Positions 40,601 through 48,422 are shown, counted from the stretch's first letter. The stretch is DNA of 64,000 nt from Gimesia aquarii (GCF_007748195.1 NZ_CP037920.1:7064062-7128061), one strand, 5' to 3'. Translations and numbers: made by a program. The notes: generated from the sequence alone by a model not told the origin.

Positions 40601-41829
40601 TCCCCTTGACGACACTGGCGTGGCCACAGACCTGCGAAGAAGCACAGACGATGGAACGTTTGCCGCATGACTTCATGCGGTGTGTGGATTGCGGACACAT
40701 TTCGAATGCCGCGTTCGACTATGCGAAGGTTCCTTATTCAGATAAACCAAACTTAATGTTCAACAAAGGAGCAATCTGGTCTGAACACTTGCAGAAAGTC
40801 TGCGACCTGATTTCAGAGCATCTGCCTGAAAATCCAACTGTTGTGGAAATCGGTTGTGGAGAAGGTCATCTATTGCGTTCACTGGCAAAGAAAATTCCTA
40901 CAGGAAAATTCATCGGCTTTGATCCAAACGCAGAAATCGAGACCGAAGGCGCCTTGATTGATGCTCGGGCGATGTTGTTTGAACCAGGAACACATCTGGC
41001 GGAACTGCAGCCCGATCTGATCATCAGCCGACATGTGTTTGAACATTTGATGAATCCTCTGGGTTTTGCGCAAGAAGTCGCATTTGCCGCGAACGTCGCT
41101 GAGTGTGCGACCAAACTGTTTATTGAAGTCCCCTGTATTGACGGTGTACTGGCGGCAGGTCGCACGGTTGACTTCTTCTACGAGCACAATTCTCATTTTA
41201 CGACCCAATCGCTGGAAAGACTGTTAACCCGCTGTGCCACAGCCGTTGATTTGATTGAAACCAGCTACAACGGCGAAGTGATTTACGGACTGGCCAGCTT
41301 CCAGCCGCAAAAACACCAGGTCGAATTAGCACGTCAGGCAGTGATGTTTCAGGAAAAGGCTCTGCAGTCTGCGGCTCAACTGGCGCAGCAGTTTGATGAT
41401 CTGGTGAGCACCGGAAAACGAGTGGCAATTTGGGGCGGTACTGGAAAAGCGGCTGCGTTTATCAACCAGAACCAGCTTGATCAAAATCGCTTTCCGGTTG
41501 TAATCGATTCAGATCAGAATAAAGTCGGCACTTTTGTACCTGGAACGGGTCAGGAAATTCTCTTCCGAGATCATTTGATCGAAGAACCGGTCGAAGTCAT
41601 TCTGATTGCCACTCAATGGCGAGCCGCCGATATTGTACTTGAAATTGAACGCAATCAAATTCCCTTCAAGGCAATCTTGATCGAATATCAGGGGCGATTG
41701 ATCGATTATTTCAAAGATCAACACCCCTACCGTGGGGAACACGACCAATCTGAATCACAGGTCCCAAGGCCTCAGTTCCTTTCACAGAAAAACAGACAAC
41801 GTGATTCAATCGACAGCGATATCATATAA
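37624..41829 (+). CDS. TPR / OGT-like glycosyltransferase / zinc ribbon / methyltransferase fusion
   Basis: 1401 residues. TPRs occupy about 1-480 (for example AITNYERAIELDSQNPTFIF). An OGT-like GT41 domain spans about 570-920: GFISSLFYNHTIGSL with His585 at the position of the OGT active-site His, HPITTGLKTIDYFIS, FKIHPEF with Lys752 aligning with the UDP-binding Lys, and HFGGGNTSYQSMAIGTPVV. Then CPACG ... CVDCG (Cys976, 979, 1020, 1023), a SAM methyltransferase (VVEIGCGEGHLL, 1073-1084; HVFEHLMNPLGF) and a Rossmann-like end (VAIWGGTGKAAAFI) as in sugar C-methyltransferases. It follows flagellin directly. I infer that it O-glycosylates flagellin (UDP-GlcNAc-type donor) and methylates a sugar. 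Family letters are seen; targets are not proven. Confidence 0.9.
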   Translation: MPSPQELLATAVQQHQAGNLPLAEEFYREVLKHDPGQADALHLLGVVYLHLKQYTKSIDFITRAICQNDRFGTFYSNRGAAYKGLGQLQDAITNYERAIELDSQNPTFIFNLGITLASAGKKREAIEAYRKSLELKPDYIDALINLGNLLLEEEESLKESITICQQVIKLAPQVHTAHFNLANALSKSETPELADDSFQRALQLAPNHLDTMKNYAVFLSSQQKYEAAIIVLRKAAILQPNCWEILNNLGIVYAEQQEFESAIKCFRHALKQVPENCDIQLHLAKALEGAQEVHLALTTYRNILDQHPNHPGAAFHLGTLAASLGDLDYAYDIFQSLYQSDPTNTASLYGMGCIRLKQRKTGSAVGYFESLVVLEPDHLQSRIHLIDLYSRQLRDKEVSKHVDESLEYHPESAILWNYRGHVQNQKQQTKKALKSFLRAVELDDSLFQTYSNLASIYQGMGQFQEARDALEKAYELVALPEYRLAIASLLPPIPASQEAINEVRQSFVEKIEEMHADEVQIDASIKLIPGTFYLAYQGFNDRPIIERMAELYLLKNTLSWNQQEPTIERDGRIRIGFISSLFYNHTIGSLMKGIIKNFDREKYHVITISTVKHDDTTAKHIRENSDEYVFLGIDLQRANQVLQSLELDILYYADIGMDPFIFSLATTRHAPIQSVTWGHPITTGLKTIDYFISSKLIEPEDAEEHYSEKLVQLNSLPSYYYRPSLPEKIKTRGAFGLSDDVHIYACPQTMFKIHPEFDQVLAGILRKDPKARIVMIRDQISKWKDLLVERFNKSFSDVVDRIHWLRGMSTNDFLNLIYISDVMLDPMHFGGGNTSYQSMAIGTPVVTLPAKYMRGRGMLAVYKKMEIMDCVVSSIDEYIDLACRIGEDENFRDQLRLKILSKSHLVFEDMNTVRELEAFFESALHELETQKKTHQPHTNLISSASNKDESMDASLNNTQSQDHSHLLNSAMQNYTCPACGYHIAVQFYDGGLLPLTTLAWPQTCEEAQTMERLPHDFMRCVDCGHISNAAFDYAKVPYSDKPNLMFNKGAIWSEHLQKVCDLISEHLPENPTVVEIGCGEGHLLRSLAKKIPTGKFIGFDPNAEIETEGALIDARAMLFEPGTHLAELQPDLIISRHVFEHLMNPLGFAQEVAFAANVAECATKLFIEVPCIDGVLAAGRTVDFFYEHNSHFTTQSLERLLTRCATAVDLIETSYNGEVIYGLASFQPQKHQVELARQAVMFQEKALQSAAQLAQQFDDLVSTGKRVAIWGGTGKAAAFINQNQLDQNRFPVVIDSDQNKVGTFVPGTGQEILFRDHLIEEPVEVILIATQWRAADIVLEIERNQIPFKAILIEYQGRLIDYFKDQHPYRGEHDQSESQVPRPQFLSQKNRQRDSIDSDII

Positions 41830-41898
41830 ACGTAGACGGAATCAGCGTTCGATATATGAATGCTTCCACAAAGACCACGATTTCAGACAGGATAAAAT

Positions 41899-42600
41899 AT
41901 GATCATCTTTAATTTCGGAATTCCCAATTCAGGAACCGACTGGTCACAGGAAGTCTTTAAGAAGATCTGGGAAAAACAGAACTATACGTTCCAGGTCGAA
42001 GAGCCAGAGTCATTGGAGGAACTGAATCATCTGATTGGAACGATGAATGTAAACGAGCGAATGATTATTCGGTTTCATTTGCTGACCGAAGAAGCTATTG
42101 AGGCCGCTCAACAGGATGCCGTACGCCCTTTTTATCATTATCGTGACCCTCGTGATGTGGTTTGCATCGAGATGGAAAACAGCGACATCAATTTCTCAAC
42201 CGCCGTCGACCAGACAGTGAGTGCTTATCAGGAAATACACCATGCACTTTGTCTACCGGGAATCATGGTCATTCCTTATGAACACATCGTAGAAAATGCT
42301 GAAGCTTTGATTTTTCAGATGGCGACCAAATTAGGAGTTTTACTAAAACTGAACGTTGCCTCGGAAATTGCTGCTGAAATACGTGAATTAATGGCACAAC
42401 CCGAGTGCGCGGTTGCTTCCACAGCCACCGACTCGCTCCCGGCACAAGCATTACGACTTGATGAAGAGCACACGTCAGATTCGCCCCTTGTTCAACCTCT
42501 GCTGATTGGCAAGTGGCGCAACCAGCTGACTCAGTCTGAAAGATCAATGGTCAACCGTTTTTTTAAACCTTTAGTCGATCAGTTTGGCTACGAACAATAA
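41899..42600 (+). CDS. Sulfotransferase-like protein
   Basis: 233 residues. An N-terminal 5'-phosphosulfate-loop-like GIPNSGTDW (residues 7-15) and a 3'-phosphate-binding-like YRDPRDVV (81-88) place it near PAPS-dependent sulfotransferases. Departures from the family: Asn10 sits where Lys or Arg normally contacts the sulfate, and the Ser expected eight residues after Arg82 is Ile90. So it could be inactive, use another donor, or be a divergent member. It is 69 bases after the OGT fusion gene and 34 before the PhyH gene, in the flagellar cassette. It could sulfate a flagellin glycan; this is inference. Confidence 0.72.
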   Translation: MIIFNFGIPNSGTDWSQEVFKKIWEKQNYTFQVEEPESLEELNHLIGTMNVNERMIIRFHLLTEEAIEAAQQDAVRPFYHYRDPRDVVCIEMENSDINFSTAVDQTVSAYQEIHHALCLPGIMVIPYEHIVENAEALIFQMATKLGVLLKLNVASEIAAEIRELMAQPECAVASTATDSLPAQALRLDEEHTSDSPLVQPLLIGKWRNQLTQSERSMVNRFFKPLVDQFGYEQ

Positions 42601-42634
42601 ACACACGGCTCATCAAAATGACCAGGGATGGTGA

Positions 42635-43489
42635 ATGATGCTTCCTATAAACCAATTATGTACCTTGAACTGTCAGACAGAAGGTGTTGAACTTTCAAAT
42701 GAGCGCCTGGATCAATATGCAGAAGAAGGGGTTCTGCTGGTAAAAAACCTGTTTGATCCCGTGGACTTCCTGTCGATTCGAAACGATCTTTCAGGACGCC
42801 TCACTCTCCTGGAACGACACAACGGTTGTGAAGTCTTTGAAAACGAAAATGAGATTTCACAAATCAGCGATCGATTGATCAGGCTGGAAGAGCAGGCTCC
42901 CGGTACGCAGAGCATTCTATATGATGCCATGAATTTTGCTCCATCCCTGCATGCGATGGGAGCACATTCGAAATTAATGGCGATTCTCGAAAAACTGCTC
43001 TCGCATGAAATTTCAATCCATGATCGGTATATCATTCTCATGAGTATGCCTCAGGGAGAATGGCATCTTGCGTCGTGGCATCAGGACTGGTATTACAATG
43101 AAGGTCCCCATTCAACAATTACGCTCTATGCACCTCTACAGAAAACGGATCAACAAAATGGTAGTCTGACGTTCGCATTAGGTGAGCATCAAAAACCACC
43201 GGTTCCACACGACGAATATAATCATGGAATTAACACGAAATGGCATTCACTTCCTCCCGAAGAGGTGAACCAATACGACCGCGTTGTACCAACGGCGCTG
43301 GATGTAGGAGACGTGCTGTTATTTCACAGTCTGACACCGCACACTCCATCAAAAAATCAATCGGATCATGTCCGGTTTGTATTGAATTTGCGGTATCGGG
43401 ATCTAAGAGATCCTCAATTCCTGAACGAAGGCTGGCGCATTCAAGAAATCACACGTGCCAGAAACGCAATGCAGAGATCGGCATCCTGA
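42635..43489 (+). CDS. PhyH-type Fe(II)/2-oxoglutarate dioxygenase
   Basis: 284 residues. Start ATG 42635 has AGGGA seven bases upstream. The PhyH fold is shown by YAEEGVLLVKNLFDPVDFL, the iron facial triad HxD in WHQDWYYNEG (His149, Asp151), a distal His in LLFHSLTPHTP (His231 or His236) and the 2-oxoglutarate-binding Arg in HVRFVLNLRY (Arg247). Family members hydroxylate small molecules and sugars. In this flagellar cluster it could hydroxylate a glycan or acyl group. Substrate not identified. Spacing from both neighbours is under 50 bases, so it is probably in the same transcript. Confidence 0.87.
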   Translation: MMLPINQLCTLNCQTEGVELSNERLDQYAEEGVLLVKNLFDPVDFLSIRNDLSGRLTLLERHNGCEVFENENEISQISDRLIRLEEQAPGTQSILYDAMNFAPSLHAMGAHSKLMAILEKLLSHEISIHDRYIILMSMPQGEWHLASWHQDWYYNEGPHSTITLYAPLQKTDQQNGSLTFALGEHQKPPVPHDEYNHGINTKWHSLPPEEVNQYDRVVPTALDVGDVLLFHSLTPHTPSKNQSDHVRFVLNLRYRDLRDPQFLNEGWRIQEITRARNAMQRSAS

Positions 43490-43533
43490 AACCAGATTTA
43501 TTCACGAAACACTTCATAAAAAGCTAATTAGAT

Positions 43534-44316
43534 ATGGCAGAAAAAAAAGGTTTACTACGAGGCAACGTGGGAGAATCGCAGAATCAGTCTGCGAGTGATT
43601 TAAATGCACTCAATGCTGTCGAGGAGTATTGGGAAACAAGTGTTGGCACGAACTTAAACAAGTTAGATGCGTTTACTAAATACGTTTCAAGACAATCGAT
43701 TACTAAATTACTGGCTCGTTATGAAATTTTCAAACAACAGTTAGATGTTAACGGATCAGTTGTCGAACTCGGCGTGCACCGGGGCGCCAGCTTAATGGCT
43801 TGGGCACAATTCAGTGCGATTTTAGAGCCTGTTAATTATCTACGAAAAATTATCGGCTTTGATACTTTCGAAGGCTTTCCCTCATTGAGCGAAAAAGACA
43901 CAACGGGAACCAGCGAACATCTTGAAGTAGGCGGTTTCAAGTCAGAAGAAAACGCAATGGAAGATATCGAACGAGCGACACAGGTTTATGATTCCACCCG
44001 TTATCTGAATCACATTCCGAAAGTGGAATTAGTGAAAGGGGATATCGGTGTCACGCTGCCAGAATATCTCGAAAAAAATCAGCATCTGGTCGTTTCATTG
44101 TTACATCTCGATGCAGATTTATACGAACCAACAAAAATCGCGTTGGAGCAACTGATTCCACGAATGCCCAAAGGGGCAATCATTGCCTTTGATGAGTTAA
44201 ATATGGATTTATTTCCAGGAGAGACTCTCGCTGCAATGGAAACGATCGGACTGCCAAAGTTACGACTGAAACGATTTCCCTTTGCGACTTCACTTTCCTA
44301 TGCTGTGATCGAATAG
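43534..44316 (+). CDS. TylF/MycF-type SAM-dependent methyltransferase
   Basis: 260 residues. SAM motif I is VVELGVHRGAS, followed by IIGFDTFEGFPSLSEKD, the metal-binding stretch LLHLDADLYEPTKIAL and IIAFDELNMDLF. This matches TylF/MycF macrocin-type O-methyltransferases, which methylate deoxysugar hydroxyls with Mg2+, and the broad class often found in surface-glycan clusters. Together with the OGT fusion, the PhyH and the sulfotransferase-like gene it suggests a decorated flagellin glycan. It is separated from fliD by 246 bases, in which a separate promoter-like element lies. Confidence 0.88.
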   Translation: MAEKKGLLRGNVGESQNQSASDLNALNAVEEYWETSVGTNLNKLDAFTKYVSRQSITKLLARYEIFKQQLDVNGSVVELGVHRGASLMAWAQFSAILEPVNYLRKIIGFDTFEGFPSLSEKDTTGTSEHLEVGGFKSEENAMEDIERATQVYDSTRYLNHIPKVELVKGDIGVTLPEYLEKNQHLVVSLLHLDADLYEPTKIALEQLIPRMPKGAIIAFDELNMDLFPGETLAAMETIGLPKLRLKRFPFATSLSYAVIE

Positions 44317-44562
44317 CATCATGGCCTGAAAATTCCTCATAATTGCTAAATTCTTTTAAAAAGCCGCTTTACAGAGCAGATCTTGGAACACTCTCTTCAA
44401 GCAGCAACCTTTGACTAACCGATATAAATTTAGATGCAGTAGTCCGTCGTGCGCGGTCAATGATTAAGGGCCCAAGCGCGCACTAACGATATGACTTCAG
44501 GATTTGGCTCTTGTAATGTAAGAGGAGCAGTCGCTCAATTACTCTAAGACAGGCTTGGTAAG
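44317..44562 (+). promoter_or_regulatory. Probable fliD promoter region
   Basis: 246 bases between the methyltransferase gene and fliD. CCGATAT at 44419-44425 resembles the GCCGATAA -10 half of a sigma-28 promoter, 138 bases before the fliD start. A TCAAG at its -35 side is a poor match to TAAA. AAGAGGAG lies further upstream of the start codon than usual. Low confidence. Confidence 0.35.
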
Positions 44563-47298
44563 ATGTCAGGCATTAGTTCCGGTGTCGGTCTGGCAACCGG
44601 ATTGAACATTACGGAAATTGTGGACGCCCTGATCGGCGTCCAGCGAAATGCTCTCGTGAAGCTGGCAGATCGTGCGTCCGGATTTACCGCTGTTGAAGGG
44701 GGTATCAAGACCCTCGAAGCCAACCTGCTTTCGTTGAATTCCTCAGTACAAACACTGGGCCTGGAAAGCACTTTTGAGACGCTGCAGGCCACGAGCTCCG
44801 ACACGAGTCAATTCAGCGTTGCCGCCAACAGCACCGCCACCGCAGCCACCTATCAATTACAGGGCTTGCGTACCTCATCGAACCATCAAGTCATTTCAAA
44901 AGGATTCGCTGATTCCGATACAACACAAATTGGAACAGCAACCACCATTACCCTTTCAAATGGCGGTAAGCTGGATCAGCCCAAACTTCTGGAAGAGTTG
45001 AATAATGGTTTGGGCGTTCAACGTGGGAGTATTCGCATTACCGACCGCGATGGTCAGACAGAAGTCATTGACCTGACCAAGACAATTGATATCGATGATG
45101 TGATCGACACCATCAATAAGTCAGCCACAACGATTGTCGCCAGTATTGAAGACGATCATCTGGTGATTACCGATACCGGCTCAGGTGTGGGAACTCTTTC
45201 CGTCACCGAAGTGGGCGGCGGTCAAACAGCAGCTGATTTGGGAATTTTGAAGTCAGTGGCTGGCTCGTCGTTTAATGGTGACTCCGTCTATCGAGTGACT
45301 ACTGATTTTAACTTGTCACAAATTAACGATGGAAATGGGATTACGACAGTCGCAGGTTCCGATGACTTTCAAATCACGGCCGCGGATGCATCAACCATCG
45401 ACGTTAATTTAGATACCGCGCAGACGATTGGAGACGTCGTCGATTTAATCAATAATGATGTCTCTAATGCAGGCAAAGTGACCGCCTCTATTGACAGTAA
45501 TGGGAAATTAAGCCTGGTTGATAATACCGTCGGTGGTTCTACCTTTGAAGTCACTGCCTTGAACAGCTCATTAGCAGCACGTGAGTTGGGAATTCAGCAG
45601 TCAGCTCCCGGTGGAACCATTCTGGGCACCCTCTCTGGTGGTTTAAATTCCGTCTTGCTCAGAAGCCTGAATGGCGGAGTTTCCGCGACGGGAACCGTAC
45701 TAAACGCAGGTCAGATTTCCATTACAGATGGTGCAGCAGGAAATGCAACCATCGACTTTTCTTCAGCGGAAACTCTGGATGATGTGATTGATCTGATCAA
45801 CGCGAATGGCTCAATTCAAATAGAAGCCAGCTTGAACGATACAAAAACGGGGATCCAAATCAAAGATCTCTCGGCTCCTTCGGGAACATCCATTGAAATA
45901 CAAGATGTCACCGGGAATTTAGCCAGCTTCCTCAAAATCGATACAACACTTGCTGAAACAAAACATACCGTTGATTCCGGTTCATTGGATTTGCGTTATG
46001 TTAATGAAGAGACATCCTTATCGACTTATGGAAAAAATGGTACGGCGGTCTCAACGGGTAGCATTCGCATTACAGACCGTGATGGAGTCAGCTTTAACGT
46101 CGACTTGTCAGACGCAACAACCACTAAAACAATCGGGGATGTGCTCACAAAAATTAATGATGCTGCCACCACAGCCAGTGCGCAAATCAATGCCCGTCTG
46201 AATGATGCCGGAGATGGTTTTATTATCGAAAGTACAGGTGGAAGCTCATTCGATGTCAAAGTCGAAGAAGTCTCCAGTGGAACCGTGGCAGCGGACTTGG
46301 GAATTTTAGGCTCAGGAACAACCAGTGTCGAAAGTAATCAGACGACAGTGATCACGGTTGAGGCAACAGATACGCTTGATGACATTGCAGAAAAAATTAA
46401 TGCCACAGGCGTTGCAACCGCATCGATTATTGATGATGGCACGGCATTTAATTCTTCTCGACTCTCTTTGACGTCTGTACGAAGCGGTGGTGCAGGGGAA
46501 ATGATTCTGGAGAGTTCATTCGATTTTGGATTTTCCACTTCTGTTGATGCTGAAGACGCTCTCATTCGCATTGGTAGTAACCCGCAAACCTCATTTTTAT
46601 TGACCTCATCTACCAACAGTTTTGACAATGCCATTACAGGACTGGAAATCGACTTACTTTCAACAGGTACTTCACCAGCCACAATTTCTGTTGCCCGTGA
46701 TACCGCAGGCATTAAATCTTCGATCAATAATTTTATCACTGCATATAATGCCTTCGTCGATGCCAAAGATTCACTCACCAGTTTTAACTCTGAAACGAAT
46801 GAACGAGGTGTGCTCAATGGAAATGGTGTTGTATTGACAACGGTTTCCCGTTTGGAAGGATTACTGACAAAAAAACTTTCTGTCAGTAACAACTCGATTA
46901 AGAGCATGTCTGAATTAGGAGTTCAGTTTAGTAGTAATGGGAAATTACAGCTTAACGAATCTTTTTTTGATCAGGTATTGATCGACGATCCCAGTGCCGT
47001 TACGGAGTTTTTCCAGCAGGAAGATACGGGATTTGCCGTTGTCATGGATGAAGTGATCACCGCGATGACGGATCCCTTTACCGGATCGTTTAAAGCACAG
47101 ATAGATTCATTGCAGGCATCGGCACTTTCATTGAACACACGTGTCGATGAACTGAATTCGATTTTGGAAGACCGTCGCGAACGACTGATTCGCCAATTTA
47201 CGCTACAGGAAACGATCGTCAATCAATTGAACTCACAACAGTCTGCATTAGAACGACTGCAACTTCTGACTTTTAACAATTCCAACAATAAAAAATAA
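44563..47298 (+). CDS. fliD: Flagellar hook-associated protein 2 (filament cap) FliD, extended
   Basis: 911 residues, much longer than the usual 450-700. N-terminal GVGLATGLNITEIVDALI is the FliD_N mark; FliD_C (about 680-905) ends with a coiled coil LNTRVDELNSILEDRRERLI. Between them are 4-5 hook-IN-like repeats about 110 residues apart: near 150 (GSIRITDRDGQTEVIDLT), 257 (VAGSDDFQITAADASTIDVN), 375 (AGQISITDGAAGNATIDFSS), 490 (GSIRITDRDGVSFNVDLS) and 593 (TVITVEATDTLDDIAEKINA). Each ends in a VID/IGDVxDxIN-like turn. The cap sits at the filament tip and folds incoming flagellin. It is followed by fliS. Confidence 0.93.
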   Translation: MSGISSGVGLATGLNITEIVDALIGVQRNALVKLADRASGFTAVEGGIKTLEANLLSLNSSVQTLGLESTFETLQATSSDTSQFSVAANSTATAATYQLQGLRTSSNHQVISKGFADSDTTQIGTATTITLSNGGKLDQPKLLEELNNGLGVQRGSIRITDRDGQTEVIDLTKTIDIDDVIDTINKSATTIVASIEDDHLVITDTGSGVGTLSVTEVGGGQTAADLGILKSVAGSSFNGDSVYRVTTDFNLSQINDGNGITTVAGSDDFQITAADASTIDVNLDTAQTIGDVVDLINNDVSNAGKVTASIDSNGKLSLVDNTVGGSTFEVTALNSSLAARELGIQQSAPGGTILGTLSGGLNSVLLRSLNGGVSATGTVLNAGQISITDGAAGNATIDFSSAETLDDVIDLINANGSIQIEASLNDTKTGIQIKDLSAPSGTSIEIQDVTGNLASFLKIDTTLAETKHTVDSGSLDLRYVNEETSLSTYGKNGTAVSTGSIRITDRDGVSFNVDLSDATTTKTIGDVLTKINDAATTASAQINARLNDAGDGFIIESTGGSSFDVKVEEVSSGTVAADLGILGSGTTSVESNQTTVITVEATDTLDDIAEKINATGVATASIIDDGTAFNSSRLSLTSVRSGGAGEMILESSFDFGFSTSVDAEDALIRIGSNPQTSFLLTSSTNSFDNAITGLEIDLLSTGTSPATISVARDTAGIKSSINNFITAYNAFVDAKDSLTSFNSETNERGVLNGNGVVLTTVSRLEGLLTKKLSVSNNSIKSMSELGVQFSSNGKLQLNESFFDQVLIDDPSAVTEFFQQEDTGFAVVMDEVITAMTDPFTGSFKAQIDSLQASALSLNTRVDELNSILEDRRERLIRQFTLQETIVNQLNSQQSALERLQLLTFNNSNNKK

Positions 47299-47347
47299 TT
47301 TCTACTAAATCGAGTCAATCAAATTAAATAGAGGGGCGATCAAGGAG

Positions 47348-47821
47348 ATGAACGGAAGCGATTATATTGAGAACCAGGTTCTAACAGCACAACCACATCA
47401 GTTGCATCTTATGGTGGTTGATGGCGCATTACGTTTTGCCCGAAAAGCAGCACAGGCGGCAGAAACCCAAAATTTTGAGCAGACTCACTTTGCGTTAGAC
47501 AAAAGCCGTGAGCTCGTTGCCGAACTGATAGGTGGATTGAATCCCGAACAGCAACCCGAGATGGTTGAACAGCTGAAAGCACTGTTTGTCTTTGTATATG
47601 AGAACTTAAACCACGCAGATGTTAAACAGGATCCGAAATACATTCACGATGCCATTAAGGTCTTGGAGATTCATCGAGAGTCCTGGTGTGAGCTTATCGA
47701 AATCCTGCAGACTGAAACCGTCGAGGAAAAAAAAACGATCCACTCTCCGGAATCACTGAAAGCCCCTCATCATGTTGAGCAACCGGAACAAGTACACCAA
47801 AGCCGCTCCTGGTTGACTTGA
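47348..47821 (+). CDS. fliS: Flagellin-specific chaperone FliS
   Basis: 157 residues, near the usual 120-150. The start MNGSDYIENQVLTAQPHQLH and the helices LHLMVVDGALRFARKAAQA and LFVFVYENLNHADVKQDPKY match FliS, which binds the flagellin C-terminus in the cytoplasm and keeps it export-ready. The C-terminal 30 residues, with KKTIHSPESLKAPHHVEQ, extend beyond the typical core. It begins 49 bases after fliD, the standard fliD-fliS order. A terminator-like hairpin of the opposite strand (47851-47881) lies 30 bases beyond its stop and may also act here. Confidence 0.93.
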   Translation: MNGSDYIENQVLTAQPHQLHLMVVDGALRFARKAAQAAETQNFEQTHFALDKSRELVAELIGGLNPEQQPEMVEQLKALFVFVYENLNHADVKQDPKYIHDAIKVLEIHRESWCELIEILQTETVEEKKTIHSPESLKAPHHVEQPEQVHQSRSWLT

Positions 47822-47844
47822 TACCAAGTCATCATGCTGCGCAT

Positions 47845-47881
47845 AAAAAAACACCCTCATCATTTGAAATGATCAGGGTGT
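47845..47881 (-). terminator. Terminator after the pilin-like gene 47963-48283
   Basis: A 15-bp hairpin with one mismatch (ACACCCTCATCATTT with AAATGATCAGGGTGT, 47851-47881). On the minus strand it is followed by TTTTTT, a good rho-independent terminator, 82 bases after the stop. It could also limit readthrough from fliS. Confidence 0.85.
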
Positions 47882-47962
47882 CTGAGGTGGAGACCTCCGC
47901 CTCGATGCAAGCCTGCTTCCTATGCGGAAAACGTTATCTATTTCGCAGTCATAACGAGACGC

Positions 47963-48283
47963 CTAGTTGTTGTAACCTCGTCCTTCACGAACAGGGCCAC
48001 GGTCACAAACGATGTCGTTTTGACTGTCACAGAAATCAACCCGATCATTGAAATCACTTCCAAACGTATAGCCCTTGTGGCCTGAGGCACCGGAAACATA
48101 GAAGCTCTGGTTGACCCGACCAAATGCACTACCAACATCTTCCAGTTCCTGGTTAATGTTGTGAGCGACTTCGCTCAGCCCTACAATCATGGCCAATACG
48201 GCAATTGTTGAAACGAGCACTAGCTCGGAAGAGATAATAAATCCGGCCTCGTCGTTCATCAGTTGAATCAACACGGTTTTCAT
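47963..48283 (-). CDS. Short pilin-like (TadE/Flp-like) protein, copy A
   Basis: 106 residues. Start ATG 48283 is preceded by GGAGA. A short head MKTVLIQLMNDEAG is followed by a long hydrophobic helix FIISSELVLVSTIAVLAMIV, as in TadE/Flp-type pilins cleaved after Gly14. The Glu is at +6 rather than the usual +5, so prepilin processing is uncertain. The rest has few features and contains two Cys (VDFCDSQNDIVCD). A paralog is 139 bases upstream on the same strand. It has its own terminator. Function inferred from resemblance only. Confidence 0.7.
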   Translation of the reverse strand: MKTVLIQLMNDEAGFIISSELVLVSTIAVLAMIVGLSEVAHNINQELEDVGSAFGRVNQSFYVSGASGHKGYTFGSDFNDRVDFCDSQNDIVCDRGPVREGRGYNN

Positions 48284-48329
48284 GGTGATAGTCTCCAGTT
48301 CATAAAGTGGGTATTGGGTTTGTTTCGGG

Positions 48330-48364
48330 TTTTAAAATCTGCAGGGTTGGTGAAGCCCTGCAGA
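48330..48364 (-). terminator. Hairpin between the two pilin-like genes
   Basis: A perfect 9-bp stem (TCTGCAGGG 48338-48346, CCCTGCAGA 48356-48364, 9-base loop). On the minus strand the next bases are TTTTAAAA. It lies about 59 bases after the stop of the upstream copy, so it could end or attenuate that transcript before the second copy. Confidence 0.55.
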
Positions 48365-48422
48365 CAGTCTTCAGGAAAGAAAGGACGTTTTGGAGGTTGT
48401 CATTCGGTTTTTCAGGGAACAA

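Noticed and set aside
46338-46907. 189-codon frame on the minus strand
   Set aside because: Antisense inside fliD. The Ser/Val-rich translation mirrors the codon bias of the real gene.
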